The notes beneath the pieces were generated by a model. That model searched no databases. It saw only the letters and a list, made by a program, of their open reading frames with translations, and had not been told where the DNA came from. Below, in pieces: positions 7,440 to 14,674 of a stretch of DNA of 20,173 nt (within the stretch, counting starts at the first letter, position 1; every line of letters begins with the position of its first letter). Position numbers and translations under genes: made by a program. Source of the DNA: an uncultured Bacilli bacterium (GTDB lineage Bacteria > Bacillota_I > Bacilli_A > RF39 > UBA660); contig CANRDA010000086.1 in NCBI GenBank assembly GCA_947629285.1, forward strand, positions 1 to 20,173, in the 5' to 3' direction.

Positions 7440-8040
7440 TTATTTAGATGAATTGTTTCCTAATCCTAAATGTGAATTAAATTATAATAAAGATTATGAA
7501 CTATTAATAGCTGTTATGCTTAGTGCTCAAACGACAGATAAACGTGTTAACATGGTAACTGATGTATTATTTAAAAAGTATGATACATTAGAAAAACTTA
7601 GTAATGCTGATATTAATGATGTAATAAATATCATAAGACCTATAGGAACATTTAATAAAAAGGCAGAGAATGTTATAAAAATATCTAAGTCTTTACTTAA
7701 AGATAAAAACGGTATTGTACCAAATGATAGAGAATATTTAGAAAGTTTAAGTGGGGTAGGTAGAAAGACAACTAATGTTGTTTTATCTAATTTATATAAT
7801 GAACCTTGCATAGCAGTAGATACTCACGTATCGAGAGTAAGTAAAAGACTTAATTTAGCTAAAGAAAACGATGATGTTTTGGTTATAGAAAAGAAACTTA
7901 ATAAAAAATTTCCTAACGATAAATTATGTAGATTGCATCATCAAATGGTTTTATTTGGTAGATATTATTGTAAAGCAAAAAATCCATTATGTGAGAATTG
8001 TAAATTAAAGAGTATTTGTAAAGAAAAGAAGAAAGCTTAA
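7423..8040 (+). CDS. nth: Endonuclease III, base-excision DNA glycosylase
   Basis: Removes oxidised pyrimidines and cleaves the abasic site by beta-elimination. The 205-residue product has the helix-hairpin-helix LSGVGRKT (109-116) with catalytic K115, the following VDTHVSRVSKRL with catalytic D133, and a complete 4Fe-4S loop: C183-x6-C190-x2-C193-x5-C199. The start overlaps the dnaD end by 17 bases. No good Shine-Dalgarno sequence precedes it, so translation is probably coupled to dnaD. The lysine-rich C-terminus is also the left arm of the shared terminator with the convergent penicillin-binding protein gene. Confidence 0.95.
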   Translation: MREIINYLDELFPNPKCELNYNKDYELLIAVMLSAQTTDKRVNMVTDVLFKKYDTLEKLSNADINDVINIIRPIGTFNKKAENVIKISKSLLKDKNGIVPNDREYLESLSGVGRKTTNVVLSNLYNEPCIAVDTHVSRVSKRLNLAKENDDVLVIEKKLNKKFPNDKLCRLHHQMVLFGRYYCKAKNPLCENCKLKSICKEKKKA

Positions 8041-8053
8041 CTTTCTTCTTTTT
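8024..8053. terminator. Bidirectional terminator between nth and pbp1A
   Basis: A perfect 12-base-pair stem (8024-8035 with 8041-8052, loop 8036-8040) lies across the nth stop and reaches the end of the convergent gene. The right arm is T-rich on the plus strand, and the left arm and its flank are T-rich on the minus strand, so it can serve both genes. Confidence 0.75.
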
Positions 8054-10859
8054 AAGATTGTGGATTTGAAGGTTCAACGGGTTCTTTTGGTTCTTCTGGT
8101 TCTATTGGACCTTCAGGAATGTTAGGAGAGCTTGAAGTTATATTAACTGTAACACTCTTACCATCACTCATATTATTTTTGAATATTGAATATGCAGTTT
8201 TTACAACAAATGTATAATCGCCTGCAACGTCTAATGTTGTTTCATATGTATTATTACTTACATATTCAAGCAATGTTAGATTGCCAGATGCATCTTTTAA
8301 ATATATATTATAACCGATAACGCCGATATTTGAATTATTATAATTAATTCTACTAGATATATAAGAATTTAAATAATTATCAGTTTCAAATAATTTTGAA
8401 TAAATTTGTCTTAAATAACTTTCAGTATTAATATCAGGCATTTTAACACTGTCCCATGTAATAGTTACTTTACCTTCATTAACAGTTGCTTTTAAATTAG
8501 ATACATCTTTTAATTTAGCAAATCTTGGTGAAACTGAAGTAGGTTCAGTACCTTTAATAAATAATTCAGTTTGTCTTAAATTAGATGGTGTGAATTCACT
8601 TGGAAGCATCGCATCAGGGCATCCCGTTTCAACCTCAATTTCAACAACACCATTAGGTTTAGTAAATGAAGCTTTATTAGTGAATACTTTTTTACCAACT
8701 GCTTGGAATAATCTAGTGTGTTGTCCACTATTAAATTTATTACAGTGTTCATTAGATATATCATCATATCCATACCATACACCTATTGCATATTCCGTAT
8801 TAAATCCTATTGCCCATAAGTCGTTAACTGCAGTACTTGGTAATTTATAATCATCATATATATAGTCTGGATAATCAGTAGTACCAGTTTTAGCTGCATA
8901 TTTAACACCATTTATATTGTAATATCCACCAATTGCATTAGGAGCAGTAGTAACTAACATATCAGATATTATGTATGCAGTTTCTTCACTCATAGCTTTA
9001 GTTTTTTCGATGTCATTAATATATTCTTCTTTTGAATCTTGGAAAACTACTTTCGTAAATGTATAAGGTTCTATATATACACCATTATTTCCAAAAGCGG
9101 CATAAGCAGCTGCCATATTGAGAGCGGATTCTCCAGTATATCCTCCAATTGCATGAGCTTCGTGTAGAGTATTAGCTTTATTAGCCATTATAATTTTACT
9201 AGGGTCAGCTTCATTTATGCATTCTTTACTATTCTTACTGTTTTTCTCATATCCATCAGGACAAGAATATATTTCAGGTGTAAGTCCTAGATTTGTAACA
9301 AAATCAATTATCTTTGACTTATCATTTTTCTTAAATGTTTTAAGTGCTGGAATGTTTCTTGAACCTCTAAGAGCAACTCTTATTGTTTCTAATCCTTCAT
9401 ATTTACCATCCCAGTTTTGTATTTTTGTACCATCAGAGTAGGTAATAGGTTCATCTACAACCAATTGATAAGAACTCCAGTTATTATATTCAATAGCAGG
9501 ACCATAATCATATAGAGGTTTTGCTGTTGAACCAATTTGATTTTTTTCATCAGTTGCATAATTCCACTCATCTATATTATTAATCTCTCTACGTCCCCCT
9601 ATAGCAGCTACGCTACCATCTTTAATATTTACAACTGCAATACCAGCTTTTACATATTCGTTTTCCCAATTATATGATTCTCCAGTCATAATATCATTTA
9701 AATAATCTTGGAAATTAGTATTTAATGTAGTATGAATAATCATAGGTGTAGTGTATGGATTTTTATCAGTCTTTTTTTGAACTTCCTCAACTACCGTATC
9801 TATAAATGTTTGATATTCAGAAAGGGCACTACTAGAATATGAACTTTCTTCTATTGGTATTACTATTTTGTCTACAGTCATCTTTTTTGCAATATTATAT
9901 TCATCTTTGGTAATATAACCATGTCTTAACATAAGATTTAATACAGTTTGTCTTCTTTTTTCTGTTGCTTCAGGGTTTACATATGGGTCATATCTACCTG
10001 GAGCTTGAAATAATCCAGCTATCATAGCAGCTTCAGAAAGGTTTAAATCTTTCGCACTTTTTCCAAAATATGTTAGTGCGGTTTGTTCAACACCTGTTGT
10101 ATTTTTAGCAAGCCATTGCGAATTTACATAAAATTCCATTATTTGTTCTTTAGTATAATTTTTTTCAAGTATAAATGTTGCAACATATACATCTGTAAAT
10201 TTTCTAATAATTCCAGCTAAACCTTCGTCATTTTTATTAGTGTATTCATTTTTAGATACTTGCATTGTTAAAGTAGATGCTCCACCAGCTTCGGATTTTC
10301 CAATTAATTGATATGCAGTTGCTTTTAAAAACCTTGCCCAGTCAACTCCATGATGTGAGAAGAATCTTGAATCTTCGGTAGCTACAATTGCATCTATTAA
10401 TACTTCTGGTATTTCATCATATCCAATAATAACTCTTTTATCTGTACCAAGTTTAGCAATTTCATTACCATCTTTGTCTAATACTATAGAAGGTTCTGAT
10501 ACATATAATAAGTTTTCATCAAATTCAGGAGCATTTATTACTATGTATGCAAAAAAACCAATAATTGAAATAATACCAAGTATAAAGCAACAAAGGAAAG
10601 CTAAAGAAATTTTTTTAAGTCTTTTATGTACAATTACATCTCTTTGTTTTTTTGTTAATTTTTTCTTACCTTTTTTCTTAACTTTAAAATGAAATATAGC
10701 ATAGTATATCAAATTTATAAAAATTAATAATATGAATGCTATTACGAAACCAACTATTGGAATAGCTAATACAAAAATAAGTAAGCTAACTATTGGTACT
10801 AATATATCTCTATAATCATTACTCCAAATCTTTTTAATTTTTTTAAATATTTTATTCAT
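8052..10859 (-). CDS. pbp1A: Class A penicillin-binding protein (PBP1A/PonA-like)
   Basis: Bifunctional peptidoglycan glycosyltransferase and transpeptidase. The 935-residue product starts with two extra hydrophobic helices (about 19-56), a Lys-rich linker and the usual anchor helix (about 84-110). The GT51 domain (about 125-310) shows ATEDSRFFSHHG with catalytic E162, GASTLTMQVSKN (193-204) and the NTTGVEQTALTYFGK segment. The transpeptidase domain (about 400-720) has STAK (S444, K447), SRN (500-502) and KTGT (657-660). A fibronectin-III-like domain and a Pro/Glu-rich tail (IPEGP and EPEEP repeats) end the protein, as in Bacillus PonA. The ribosome binding site AAGGAG (10870-10875) lies in the end of recU, which is two bases upstream; recU-ponA is a conserved pair. 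All catalytic residues are present. The extra N-terminal helices are unusual. Confidence 0.94.
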   Translation of the reverse strand: MNKIFKKIKKIWSNDYRDILVPIVSLLIFVLAIPIVGFVIAFILLIFINLIYYAIFHFKVKKKGKKKLTKKQRDVIVHKRLKKISLAFLCCFILGIISIIGFFAYIVINAPEFDENLLYVSEPSIVLDKDGNEIAKLGTDKRVIIGYDEIPEVLIDAIVATEDSRFFSHHGVDWARFLKATAYQLIGKSEAGGASTLTMQVSKNEYTNKNDEGLAGIIRKFTDVYVATFILEKNYTKEQIMEFYVNSQWLAKNTTGVEQTALTYFGKSAKDLNLSEAAMIAGLFQAPGRYDPYVNPEATEKRRQTVLNLMLRHGYITKDEYNIAKKMTVDKIVIPIEESSYSSSALSEYQTFIDTVVEEVQKKTDKNPYTTPMIIHTTLNTNFQDYLNDIMTGESYNWENEYVKAGIAVVNIKDGSVAAIGGRREINNIDEWNYATDEKNQIGSTAKPLYDYGPAIEYNNWSSYQLVVDEPITYSDGTKIQNWDGKYEGLETIRVALRGSRNIPALKTFKKNDKSKIIDFVTNLGLTPEIYSCPDGYEKNSKNSKECINEADPSKIIMANKANTLHEAHAIGGYTGESALNMAAAYAAFGNNGVYIEPYTFTKVVFQDSKEEYINDIEKTKAMSEETAYIISDMLVTTAPNAIGGYYNINGVKYAAKTGTTDYPDYIYDDYKLPSTAVNDLWAIGFNTEYAIGVWYGYDDISNEHCNKFNSGQHTRLFQAVGKKVFTNKASFTKPNGVVEIEVETGCPDAMLPSEFTPSNLRQTELFIKGTEPTSVSPRFAKLKDVSNLKATVNEGKVTITWDSVKMPDINTESYLRQIYSKLFETDNYLNSYISSRINYNNSNIGVIGYNIYLKDASGNLTLLEYVSNNTYETTLDVAGDYTFVVKTAYSIFKNNMSDGKSVTVNITSSSPNIPEGPIEPEEPKEPVEPSNPQS

Positions 10860-10861
10860 TT

Positions 10862-11434
10862 TTAAACAACTCCTTTATTATCTAAAATTTTTAAATAATT
10901 TAATCTAGGATTTAATCCTTCTTTAATTATATAACCTTTTTCAACAAAATATGAATAGGGTATAGATGCACGTGTATTGTTTTTTAAAAAAGATAATAAA
11001 TCTTCTATAAAAAGTAGAAATGTTTTATTCAATTTATTAAATCTCACTATTATAAATCCAATCCCACCATGGTTATAAATTCTTTTTAAGTGTTCTATTT
11101 GATGTTTATGTATATTATTTAGTGGAAAACTAGTTGTACTTTTAGTTTCTTTTGCTTCAAAGTCTATGTATTTTCCTTTATATATACCATTGTAATCAGT
11201 AGTGGATGGTACTATGAAGTGAGCTTCTTTTATAACTGCATCACGCCTTGATTTATAATCAACTTTATTTATAGTGATAGGTGTAGGTTTTTTATATATG
11301 ATTGCTATATCGTTATATAAGTAGTATTCATTAGTATCGTTTAAATCAGCTTCTAAGTTCATTCCACGATTTGAATGAGACATTAGATTAACTTTATCTT
11401 TTTTTATCCCATTTGGATATTTTATTTGAACCAT
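10862..11434 (-). CDS. recU: Holliday junction resolvase RecU
   Basis: Firmicutes structure-specific endonuclease that resolves recombination junctions and works with RuvAB and RecA. The 190-residue product shows the family sequence clearly: IKYPNG near the start, SNRGMNLEADLN (21-32, with E28), IYKKPTPITI (46-55), TTDYNGIYKGKYIDFEAKET (78-97) with the metal-binding set D80, E93 and K95, and HQIEHL (111-116). The start at 11434 is chosen because AGGTGG lies 4 bases before it and family members begin a few residues before YPNG; an upstream TTG at 11458 lies within the -10 region. It is followed two bases later by pbp1A. Confidence 0.95.
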   Translation of the reverse strand: MVQIKYPNGIKKDKVNLMSHSNRGMNLEADLNDTNEYYLYNDIAIIYKKPTPITINKVDYKSRRDAVIKEAHFIVPSTTDYNGIYKGKYIDFEAKETKSTTSFPLNNIHKHQIEHLKRIYNHGGIGFIIVRFNKLNKTFLLFIEDLLSFLKNNTRASIPYSYFVEKGYIIKEGLNPRLNYLKILDNKGVV

Positions 11435-11438
11435 ACTA

Positions 11439-11444
11439 CCACCT
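11439..11444 (-). promoter_or_regulatory. Ribosome binding site that fixes the recU start
   Basis: AGGTGG on the minus strand lies 4 bases before the ATG at 11434, ruling out the TTG at 11458. Confidence 0.65.
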
Positions 11445-11449
11445 AAATA

Positions 11450-11478
11450 ATTATACAATAAATTTTATTTTTTTTCTA
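11450..11478 (-). promoter_or_regulatory. Promoter of recU-pbp1A
   Basis: On the minus strand there is a TAGAAA (11478 to 11473), a 17-base spacer and a perfect TATAAT (11455 to 11450). Transcription would start near 11443, right in the ribosome binding site, leaving a leader of about 9 bases. The -35 match is only four of six. Confidence 0.5.
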
Positions 11479-11509
11479 CTTATATTATTAATTTAATTGT
11501 TGAATGTAC

Positions 11510-11538
11510 AAAAAAAGAATTAAGTTTTCTAAATCTTT
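11510..11538 (-). terminator. Probable weak terminator of thyX
   Basis: On the minus strand a seven-base-pair stem with one bulged base (11538-11532 with 11521-11514) spans the thyX stop and is followed by seven T residues (11516-11510). The T-tract is clear; the stem is weak. Confidence 0.35.
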
Positions 11539-12731
11539 CTCTTTAGAGTTTTTCCTTCTTTAAATTTGCAGTCGTTAGTACAGTCAAAATCAGGGAATGT
11601 ACATCTCGCCCCATGAGAATACTTTTCAATATCTAAAGCAAGAGGATTATTAGATTTTTCTAATGCATCTTTATATTTTAATAAAGTATTTCTAGTTTGT
11701 CTCATTATCTCAAGTTGCGCACCTGTACAAAGTCTTTCTTTACATTTTAAAATAAAGTTATCGTATTTACCACATTCGTGAATTAGTACAAGTTCACCTT
11801 GAGGATTAACGTTTCCAACCTTTTCAATATCACAAAGCCATTCATCGACTAACATTTGGTCATCTTCAATTATTGGAGGTATAAAGTATTCTTTTTTATT
11901 TGACATCTCCATTTGATAATCAAGAGTTCTATGTCTCTGTCCTTGGGCAAGTTCTGCTAGTGAACCTTTATAAGTAGTAGAGTAGACATAATCAAAAAAT
12001 TCTATTCGCTTATCTAAATTTTTTCCAAACAATGATAATTTTCTATGTTTTTCATTTTCCATAAGCCTTTTATCTAGTACTTTTAATCTGTATAATTCAT
12101 CTATAAATTGTCTCATAAAATATGCTACTTTCAATTCAAATAAATCATTAATATTTAACTCTTCTATATAATCCTGCATCCAAGAAGCAATATAATTTAT
12201 TTGCCTTAATGAAGTAGAGTAAATCATTTGTGTTGGCATAAATACAGTTACTAAATATCTTGCATTTTCTTGAGCGAGTGTTTTAATTTTAAAATCACTT
12301 AATGTATTACCATATTTTTCTTTAATTTTTACTTTAAATATCTCAAGCCATTTATTATAAAGTTTTTCTTCATCTTCAGTAATAATTGAGCCTTCTTCTC
12401 TTACAACAGGTGTATATCTTGCAGATTTTTCACTTGTTGTATATTGATGTTCATTATTTAGTACCATTGCTAAAATTTTAGGTATATTTTGTAAATTGAA
12501 ATTAATATTTATGTGGTCGTACACACTGTGATGCCCATTAGTTATGGTTCTGTTAATTCTTTTTATAGTTTTTTCTTCAGGTTCATTTTTTATGTGATTA
12601 AATCCTTCCTCGTCATAACACACACCAGCAATTTTACCTGATAATTTAAGTGCCTCATCTTTATCGAATGTTCCATCATCTTTTAAAAACTGGTTAGGCA
12701 AAATACCAATTTTAATGTTTAAATTTTTCAT
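11529..12731 (-). CDS. thyX: Flavin-dependent thymidylate synthase, double-length ThyX
   Basis: ThyX makes dTMP from dUMP with FAD, NADPH and methylene-tetrahydrofolate. This 400-residue product is nearly twice the usual 200-250. The first half reads as a ThyX domain: AGVCY (35-39), GHHSVYDH (66-73), then SEKSARY (100-106), ARYLVTVFMPTQ (157-168) and SLRQINYIASWM (174-185); but where RHR is expected before the SARY segment it has NEH. The second half has the missing signature, AQGQRHRTL, with R266-H267-R268 and S277 (RHR-x8-S), followed by EYFIPP and GAQLEI (337-342). A tail with C377, C384 and C388 ends it. AGGAGG lies 6 bases before ATG. It has its own extended -10 promoter. Family assignment is good; which half is catalytic is inference. 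Confidence 0.85.
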   Translation of the reverse strand: MKNLNIKIGILPNQFLKDDGTFDKDEALKLSGKIAGVCYDEEGFNHIKNEPEEKTIKRINRTITNGHHSVYDHININFNLQNIPKILAMVLNNEHQYTTSEKSARYTPVVREEGSIITEDEEKLYNKWLEIFKVKIKEKYGNTLSDFKIKTLAQENARYLVTVFMPTQMIYSTSLRQINYIASWMQDYIEELNINDLFELKVAYFMRQFIDELYRLKVLDKRLMENEKHRKLSLFGKNLDKRIEFFDYVYSTTYKGSLAELAQGQRHRTLDYQMEMSNKKEYFIPPIIEDDQMLVDEWLCDIEKVGNVNPQGELVLIHECGKYDNFILKCKERLCTGAQLEIMRQTRNTLLKYKDALEKSNNPLALDIEKYSHGARCTFPDFDCTNDCKFKEGKTLKRKI

Positions 12732-12778
12732 AAAAACCTCCTAATTGTTGTAAATAATACACTTTTTCTTACAGTTTA

Positions 12779-12787
12779 ATTATAGCA
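12779..12787 (-). promoter_or_regulatory. Extended -10 promoter of thyX
   Basis: On the minus strand TGC is followed by a perfect TATAAT (12784 to 12779). No good -35 is found at 16-18 bases. The start of transcription should be near 12772, about 40 bases before the thyX ATG. Confidence 0.6.
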
Positions 12788-12826
12788 CATTTCTTTTAAA
12801 TATTAATCAAATAATTATCAATTATG

Positions 12827-12850
12827 AAAAAAAGACTATTTAGTCTTTTT
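12827..12850 (-). terminator. Terminator of rnj
   Basis: A perfect nine-base-pair stem (12850-12842 with 12837-12829) with a 4-base loop, then T residues to 12827 on the minus strand. It overlaps the rnj stop codon. The A-rich left side could also end transcription in the other direction. Confidence 0.85.
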
Positions 12851-14515
12851 AACATCATTTATTATAGGTAATATTATTGGATATCTTCCGGTTTTTTCAT
12901 ATATAAATGAAGCAAGATTAGTAATTAACTCAGATTTAATTTCACTAAATATACAGTTAATTTTTAATTTGTTATTTATTATATTATTTGCTTCAACTTC
13001 GATTTCTTTTAATAATTCTATATTTTCTTGTATAAGCACAAACCCTCTAGTTGTAATGTTAGTTGACATTACTAATTTTTTATTTTGTGTATCTATATTT
13101 GCAATTACAACTACAATTCCATCACTAGACATGATTTTTCTTTCTCTCATAACTGCATTACCAATCTCACCAATACGATTACCGTCTACATATACATCTC
13201 CTGCTTGTATACTTTTATCTTTTTTTATAACTCCTTTATAGAGTGATAAAACTTCACCATTTTCAAGAACAAAGGTGTTTTCTCTTGGCATACCACATAG
13301 TACCGCTAAATCAGCATGGCTTTTAAGCATCATGTATTCTCCGTGAAATGGCATAAAATATTTAGGCTTAATTAGTCTAAGCATTAATTTTAATTCTTCT
13401 TTATTTCCATGACCAGATGTATGTACATCATTTAGTGACGTATTTGTATATACTTTAACACCTTGTAAATATAATTTATTGATTATTCTTGATATGCTTA
13501 GGGCATTACCAGGTATAGTAGATGATGAGAATATTACAACATCATCATCTTGTAATTTTATCTGTCTATGAGAATTATTTGCTATACGCGATAAAGCTGC
13601 AAGAGGCTCTCCTTGAGAACCTGTACAAAGTAAGCATACTTGACTTGGAGGTAGTGTATTCGCTTCTTCTGGAGTTATAAATAACTCTTTATGTTTAATA
13701 TATCCACTATTTAAAGATATTTCTATATTATTTTCCATACTTCTACCAAATATAGCAATTTTTCTATTATTTCTTTTACAAGTATCAACGATATGTTTTA
13801 ATCTATATATGTTGGATGCAAATGTAGCAATTATAATTCTGCTTTTAGTTTGGGAAAATATATGTGATAAGGTAGCATCCACTTTAGATTCACTTGTACT
13901 CATACCTTCGTTAAGAGCATTTGTACTATCACTAAGAAGTAAAGATACGCCTTTTTCTCCAATTCTTGCCATTTTGTGTAAATTCGCCATAGGTCCAATA
14001 GGAGTTAAGTCGAATTTAAAGTCTCCTGTTGTTACTATAGTACCATTAGGTGTGTGTATAACAATACCATGTGAATCTGGAATAGAGTGTGTAGTTCTAA
14101 AAAATTCAACTGACATTGTTTTAAATTTTACTTTAGTATTTTCATCATATATAAATAAGTTTTTGTAGTTAATATTTCTATCTTCTAGCTTTTTTCTTAT
14201 AAGTCCTGCAGCCTGATTAGGTGAATATATAGCAGGGACATTAACACTCTGAAGTAGAAATGGGATACCACCAATATGGTCTTCATGTCCGTGTGTTATG
14301 AACAAAGCCCTTATTTTACTTTCATTTTTTTTGAGAAATGTAAAATCTGGAATAATATAGTCAACTCCAGGTAATTCACCAGATGGAAATGTTATTCCAA
14401 CATCAGTAATGATTATTTCATTTCCTGTCATAACACAATACATATTTTTTCCGACCTCACCAAGACCACCTAATGCGAATATCTTAGTATCGTTAATATT
14501 ATTTATAAGTTTCAA
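12836..14515 (-). CDS. rnj: Ribonuclease J
   Basis: Metallo-beta-lactamase-fold 5'-3' exonuclease and endonuclease that drives RNA decay and maturation in Firmicutes. The 559-residue product begins with the family sequence FALGGLGEVGKN (13-24), has the metal motif HGHEDH (75-80, with H75, H77, D79 and H80) and the following HSIPDS and TTGDFKFD segments, and the beta-CASP region with CTGSQGEP, SSSTIPGN, DVHTSGHG and MPFHGEY. The start is TTG at 14515: AAAGGAGG lies 6 bases upstream and RNase J homologues begin about 10 residues before this core. An upstream TTG at 14551 lies within the -10 element. Only one RNase J is in this window; J1 and J2 cannot be told apart without the genome. It is transcribed divergently from pcrA. 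Confidence 0.94.
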   Translation of the reverse strand: MKLINNINDTKIFALGGLGEVGKNMYCVMTGNEIIITDVGITFPSGELPGVDYIIPDFTFLKKNESKIRALFITHGHEDHIGGIPFLLQSVNVPAIYSPNQAAGLIRKKLEDRNINYKNLFIYDENTKVKFKTMSVEFFRTTHSIPDSHGIVIHTPNGTIVTTGDFKFDLTPIGPMANLHKMARIGEKGVSLLLSDSTNALNEGMSTSESKVDATLSHIFSQTKSRIIIATFASNIYRLKHIVDTCKRNNRKIAIFGRSMENNIEISLNSGYIKHKELFITPEEANTLPPSQVCLLCTGSQGEPLAALSRIANNSHRQIKLQDDDVVIFSSSTIPGNALSISRIINKLYLQGVKVYTNTSLNDVHTSGHGNKEELKLMLRLIKPKYFMPFHGEYMMLKSHADLAVLCGMPRENTFVLENGEVLSLYKGVIKKDKSIQAGDVYVDGNRIGEIGNAVMRERKIMSSDGIVVVIANIDTQNKKLVMSTNITTRGFVLIQENIELLKEIEVEANNIINNKLKINCIFSEIKSELITNLASFIYEKTGRYPIILPIINDVKKTK

Positions 14516-14521
14516 TTTTTC

Positions 14522-14529
14522 CCTCCTTT
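14522..14529 (-). promoter_or_regulatory. Ribosome binding site that fixes the TTG start of rnj
   Basis: AAAGGAGG on the minus strand, with 6 bases between it and TTG 14515. No ATG lies at a usable distance. Confidence 0.75.
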
Positions 14530-14550
14530 CTAAAGAATTTCGACTATACA

Positions 14551-14579
14551 ATTATACTATTAAAATTAAAGTTTGTCTA
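14551..14579 (-). promoter_or_regulatory. Promoter of rnj
   Basis: On the minus strand TAGACA (14579 to 14574), a 17-base spacer and a perfect TATAAT (14556 to 14551). Start of transcription is expected near 14544, giving a leader of about 30 bases. Confidence 0.8.
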
Positions 14580-14642
14580 GTAAAAGCATTTATGATTTAG
14601 TTTATGTTTGTTAAAATAATTATATAAAGTATATAAAATGTG

Positions 14643-14651
14643 TGCTATAAT
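14643..14651 (+). promoter_or_regulatory. Extended -10 promoter of pcrA
   Basis: TGC followed by TATAAT (14646-14651). The -35 position (14623-14628, TATAAA) is weak. The 12 bases TGTGCTATAATT here are identical to those of the thyX promoter on the other strand. Transcription should start near 14658, about 17 bases before ATG. Confidence 0.6.
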
Positions 14652-14674
14652 TATATAGAAAAATGAGGTGAGTT

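Noticed and set aside
11800..12480. ThyX inactivated because NEH replaces RHR before SARY
   Set aside because: A good RHR-x8-S motif is present in the second half, so loss of function cannot be concluded.
13809..14168. A 119-codon open frame on the plus strand inside rnj
   Set aside because: Antisense to a well-supported RNase J; hydrophobic composition is the expected result of reading AT-rich coding sequence backwards.
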